From Panopea generosa (taxonomy: Eukaryota; Mollusca; Bivalvia; Adapedonta; Hiatellidae), in NCBI GenBank assembly GCA_029582155.1, contig CM055896.1, positions 23,064,184-23,128,183 on the forward strand: a DNA stretch of 64,000 nucleotides, given 5' to 3'. Position 1 is the first letter of the stretch, and every line of letters starts with the position of its first letter. The position numbers and the translations under genes are program-made. The notes beneath the pieces are model-generated. The model was not told the DNA's origin. It saw only the letters and a program-made list of their open reading frames with translations, and made no database searches. Shown piece after piece: positions 60,174 to 64,000 of the stretch.

Positions 60174-60518
60174 ATTGTCGTACTGAATGGAAAACACATT
60201 GTCGTACTAAACGGAAAACATATGTCGTATTGTCGTACTGAACGGAAAACACATTGTCGTATTGCCGTACTAAACGGAAAACACATTGTCGTACTGAACG
60301 GAAAATACATTGTCGTATTGTCGTACTGAACGGAAAACACATTGTCGTACTGAACGGAAAAAACATTGCCGTATTGTCGTACTGAACGGAAAAAACATTG
60401 TTGTACTGACCGGAAAACACATTGTCGTACTGAACGAAAACACATTGTTGTACTGACCGTAAAACACATTGTCGTACTGAACAGAAAACACATTGTCGTA
60501 CTGAACGGAAAACACATT
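60174..60518. repeat. 24-bp minisatellite with short interspersed insertions, about 13 copies
   Basis: ATTGTCGTACTGAACGGAAA plus ACAC repeats every 24 bases. In several places an extra GTCGTATT or GCCGTATT is inserted, giving 33-34-base units. Overlapping minus-strand frames (MCFPFSTT, NVFSVQYD, CVFRSVRQ) are repeat artefacts. Confidence 0.93.
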
Positions 60519-62284
60519 TAAGTCAAAAATGAAATTCCGAAATAAGTACGTTTAAAGAGTATAATAGTTCACCTATACATGTACATGTAGCCATTTGTTT
60601 CTTTATAAAAACACTAATGTCATTAAAACTGTAAATGATATATAACGTTTATCTAGATATACTCTTACAAGGGCAGTGTATTTTTTATTTGGAGACGCAT
60701 TATGCAGTTTTTGTCTGTAGCATAGATCGTCAACAACATCAAAAGTTCTCCTTAGCAATATATGGCATATATCCGCAAGTGTTTTGTTCTGACAGCGATG
60801 CATCTACCATTTTAACGGCGTAACTGTGAGGTTGTCGTTAGTAGACACTTATGCAAGTGTAGAAATTGGCTGTTTTGTGGTATTTTTGAAATGGTAATTT
60901 GCCAATTATATATAACTATATACAGTACCACATGTAATTAATGATGCATATATTTTTTCCTGTTAACGCAGTACTGTTACAATAGAAGAAGCTGTGGTGA
61001 CAATGTTGGCCACCACAATTGGTATACAGTTGTGTATATACATATCAGATAATAGTTCTTATTGCTGATACGTCCTTCTCCTTTACCAGATATCGAATTT
61101 TACTCGGGTTAGATATTTGTTTTACCTTAGAGTCGTGGTAAAATTTTCGCGCTGAGGCATTAGAACCTGCTATGACGTGACGTAAATAATTTAACTGGAC
61201 GTCTTAAAAATGATACCTCCGATACAGTTATCACTCGGGACGGAATTTGTTATCCGAATCTCAAAAACCATGTAGAATTCTTTCATTACAGCAGCGTCAC
61301 ATATTGGTTTAATTTTGATCTGCATTTAGCAAACCAGTTTTGTATTTATATTACTGTGGACTTTAAATTTATATAAAAGTTATGTTACATTTATTTAGAA
61401 CAAAAGTGATATTACTGACAGAAACATGATTTTAATTACGAAGTGAAAGGTTTGACATATTTTGAATTGAATAGAAAATTGAGAGTAAAAACCAACAACG
61501 GAGACATTATAGTTTATGTTTGTGAGAAACTTGTGGCAGACACTTCATTTATTTAATCTGTAGATGATTCTGTTTTATAAATGAGATTTGGTGGGCATTT
61601 GTTTAATTTCGAGGAGGATTTATTAATGTGTCTTGCCGATAGTTTACCTTCTGGAAGAAGTAAATATTCGCTTAACACTTTTAATATACTTGGTAACGAT
61701 ATATCTTACCTTAAAAAGTCTGCTATTAACTGTTACAAATTAATGTTATTTTCGCTTGGTATAATGTCGACATCAGTACACTCATGAAAACAAAAGTTAG
61801 TATGATTACTGTGGCTTTTACACTATTATAGTTACTTATTTAAAGAAATAAACAAATATTCACTGAAATCAACAAGTATTATTTACATGTTAATATTAAC
61901 TAGGCCCAGTTGTTCAAAGTATTGTTACCTTACCACCATGATAAGATAACTTTTCGAGTTATGGTATTTTGAGATTTGATAAAGCCGAGGTGATAATGAG
62001 GTTAAAATGTTACTGATGCTGAAAAACATGTTACCAAAATATGATTAGTTGAATGCAATTTGACGCCAATGTATTAAAAAAAAACAGAAACATGCCAATC
62101 ATTTTAAAATTTAAGTGTGTATTAGCATGAATGTTATCTGATTGACAGTTGGATAAATACCAATTTAAGACATGTTAGTGTACTGACATCAAATAACATC
62201 GAAATTTTCTCAGCCACTTCACAAAGGCAATGATATGTGTAACACCCACCTGTATGTTAACGTCTGTATTTTGTAATGACAGGG
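60519..62284. other. gene-free AT-rich DNA
   Basis: No supportable gene is seen. A short open frame at 61581-61787 has no recognisable motif. Confidence 0.5.
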
Positions 62285-62800
62285 CTGGTTATTGTACAGA
62301 AGAAACGTGACATATTTTACGGACGTTTCTGGTTATAACATCCGACATTGTAACATCTGACATTGACATATTACGTGCGATTAAACATCAGGCGGGTGTG
62401 TATTTCATATTGGTATCTTCATCGAATGCAAATTGACGTCTATGTATTCCGATAGTGTTCGGCACACGAATGTTGTAATCAAATAAATTTCTCAGTCTCA
62501 ATGTTTCTATTGTTCCGTAGTCGCCTGTATCTAGATAACGTATCACCGAGTGGAGTGGTCCTTTTGTTGGGAAAACATTGTTATTTACTAACGAAATTGA
62601 TATTGTTATACAGAGACGTAAAGGATTTGCTGTTGATTGACAAAATAAATTAATTACGTGGCAAGGCAAAGTCGTTATAATTTTGTAGACTTGATTGTAT
62701 ACTGGTTAATGGTTTATACCACCAGAAATATGCCAAACAGCTCCAAGGAAGATATACTATCTCTGCACCATAAATCAACAGGTTTGTCATAAACAATAAC
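62285..62800 (-). repeat. unknown dispersed repeat R, copy 4 (minus), with open frame
   Basis: Best preserved copy of repeat R. The minus strand keeps an open frame at 62388-62669, described separately. Confidence 0.78.
62388..62669 (-). CDS. uncharacterised 93-residue open frame conserved in repeat R
   Basis: The frame includes VNNNVFPTKGPLHSVIRYLD, TGDYGTIETLRLRNLFDYNI and HRRQFAFDEDTN. The same reading can be followed through the diverged plus-strand copy at 41400-41540 (NKSTSQDGDTLI, WNQRNIDAENLI) and in pieces at 42330-42450 and 48800-49050. This suggests the repeat once carried this coding segment. I recognise no family. It could be an exon of a multicopy gene or part of an unknown transposon. 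Confidence 0.35.
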   Translation of the reverse strand: MPCHVINLFCQSTANPLRLCITISISLVNNNVFPTKGPLHSVIRYLDTGDYGTIETLRLRNLFDYNIRVPNTIGIHRRQFAFDEDTNMKYTPA

Positions 62801-62944
62801 ATTGATAAACATCATCGCCTTGTGCAGATACTAGAATAAACATTTCTGAATACTAGTAATTACATTGCCTTAAGTTTGTCTTATATTGTTTGCGGGATTC
62901 AATCGAAAAAGACGACACAATGACAATATTAAAGAAAGAGCGAC

Positions 62945-63060
62945 AGTTAAGCAGAGTATACAGCGTTGGTGTCACGGGTTCTATTCCAGTCGATCCGATG
63001 GCCTCTTAACTGCACACTCAGTACTGGTTCACCACAGGAAACAGAACTAGCTTATCTCAC
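62945..63060 (+). mobile_element. SINE-like remnant
   Basis: TTAAGCAGAGTATACAGCG is A-box-like and GGTTCTATTCC a near-perfect B-box about 40 bases on. It is followed by ACTCAGTACTGGTTC, the core word shared with the SINE remnant at 28981-29145. Confidence 0.65.
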
Positions 63061-64000
63061 AAACAAACTCAATTATAGTAACTATTCTCTTAACAAAATA
63101 TTATTTATATTCCTATGTTAGATACACTTGGTACATAGGAACATAGGTATAGTCACTGGGTTGAGAGGTTGGGATCATAACCCTCATGAACGGGAACAAT
63201 AAACCTCGCTCTTTCCTGTCGCCAAATCATAAAACGAGAGAACGAATATAGGATTATCCCCACCCAAGTATTCACTTACAGAATTAATGATGCATGATAA
63301 TTGTCCTACAAGTTTCGTTCGAAGTTGCGCCTGCTGAAATATCATGTCATCGATTTTTTTAATTAAAAAAGCGATGTTTTCACATAGTTCATACACTTAT
63401 TTATAAAACTTGTTTATAAACTGTGATATATATGCAACATGAAATTAAAACAATGACTAGTTAATCAAAACAATTCCAATGTATGATGACGGAAACCGGT
63501 AATTAGATAAGATACAATTTGGAATTCCGAGATAGAATTGGAATTGGGATTTCTCTATAAATAAGGATTTCAATTAAACACATAAAATAATGGCTCTTTG
63601 GAACCAGCCCAGATTTTAATTATTATACACTTCAAAGACTTGACAAATCGTAGTTAACATTTGAACAAAGGACTGAAATCAATATCTTAAATAATTGTTA
63701 TGTGTATATTTCCTGTTTTTTTGTCTGGCCTTCTAGTAGAGAGTCAGATCGGGAATCGTTTGATTTGATTATAGCGAGGAATAAGTGCTTCAACCTCGTA
63801 CACGTTATTTATAATACTTATTAAACAATTTGTTTTATTTAAATTTAAGACATTCAACGAGACATTTATCATAAAACGGCGATTTTGCTTAAAAGAAAAT
63901 ATAAAAAGCGGGGATAGTCTAACTGTCTGGTATTATTTGTTTATATTTGCTTTTCGAACGATGTCTATGAAAGAAAGAAAAACGGCAAGGATCCAAATAA
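63061..64000. other. AT-rich end of window
   Basis: Apart from the short open frame noted at 63184-63396, nothing supportable is seen. Confidence 0.5.
63184..63396 (-). CDS. uncharacterised 70-residue open frame
   Basis: The frame reads LCENIAFLIKKIDDMIFQQA then QLSCIINSVSEYLGGDNPIF, with a more protein-like composition than most chance frames in this AT-rich DNA. It has no homologue elsewhere in the window that I can see. It might be a single exon or chance. Confidence 0.2.
   Translation of the reverse strand: MYELCENIAFLIKKIDDMIFQQAQLRTKLVGQLSCIINSVSEYLGGDNPIFVLSFYDLATGKSEVYCSRS

Noticed and set aside
60131..60517. Overlapping Phe/Ser-rich frames
   Set aside because: Artefacts of the 24-bp minisatellite.

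Overview
The window looks like repeat-rich, AT-rich, gene-poor DNA from an animal nuclear genome. No bacterial or organellar gene organisation is present. The mix of several decayed non-LTR retrotransposons, a Tc1-like transposon whose protein ends in GGHTRY, tRNA-derived SINEs, and very many mini- and microsatellites fits a marine or freshwater invertebrate. A bivalve mollusc is my best guess; this is inference, not proof. I found no convincing intact host gene. Every recognisable protein belongs to a transposable element and carries stops or frameshifts.

Layout. 1-5.6 kb: (GACA)n microsatellite, a 70-bp-arm inverted repeat at 641-872, then featureless AT-rich DNA. 5.6-14.7 kb: minisatellites of 21 bp, 66 bp (11 nearly identical copies) and 59 bp, plus trinucleotide runs, in empty sequence. 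14.74-17.73 kb: a 3-kb array of a 37-bp unit (about 81 copies). 18.5-28.3 kb: two small repeat pairs, a 3-kb decayed LINE (family 1, plus strand), a 2.3-kb ancient diverged satellite, and a LINE 3' end. 28.9-32.1 kb: SINE remnants and a GC-rich DD34E Tc1-like transposase pseudogene. 32.4-38.2 kb: a tandem segmental duplication (A-C-33-bp array, twice). Its first copy was later invaded by a 3.09-kb element with identical 456-bp terminal direct repeats and a TGTA target-site duplication; the second copy keeps the empty site. 39.6-41.1 kb: LINE family 3 (minus). 41.2-49.2 kb: copies of an unknown dispersed repeat, SINEs, arrays of 80, 21 and 44 bp units, and a solo copy of the terminal repeat flanked by TTAA. 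50.7-55.4 kb: two minus-strand LINEs head to tail, one carrying a 247-bp TA-flanked MITE. 55.6-58.95 kb: a 3.3-kb array of a ~32-bp unit with a 0.74-0.83-kb higher-order period. 59-64 kb: a 24-bp minisatellite, another copy of the dispersed repeat, a SINE, and otherwise empty DNA.

Together, tandem arrays cover roughly a fifth of the window and transposon remnants about another fifth. Several array units have lengths divisible by three (66, 33, 21 bp). They therefore give long open frames on both strands that are artefacts of periodicity. The relative ages of several insertions can be read from nesting and target-site duplications.
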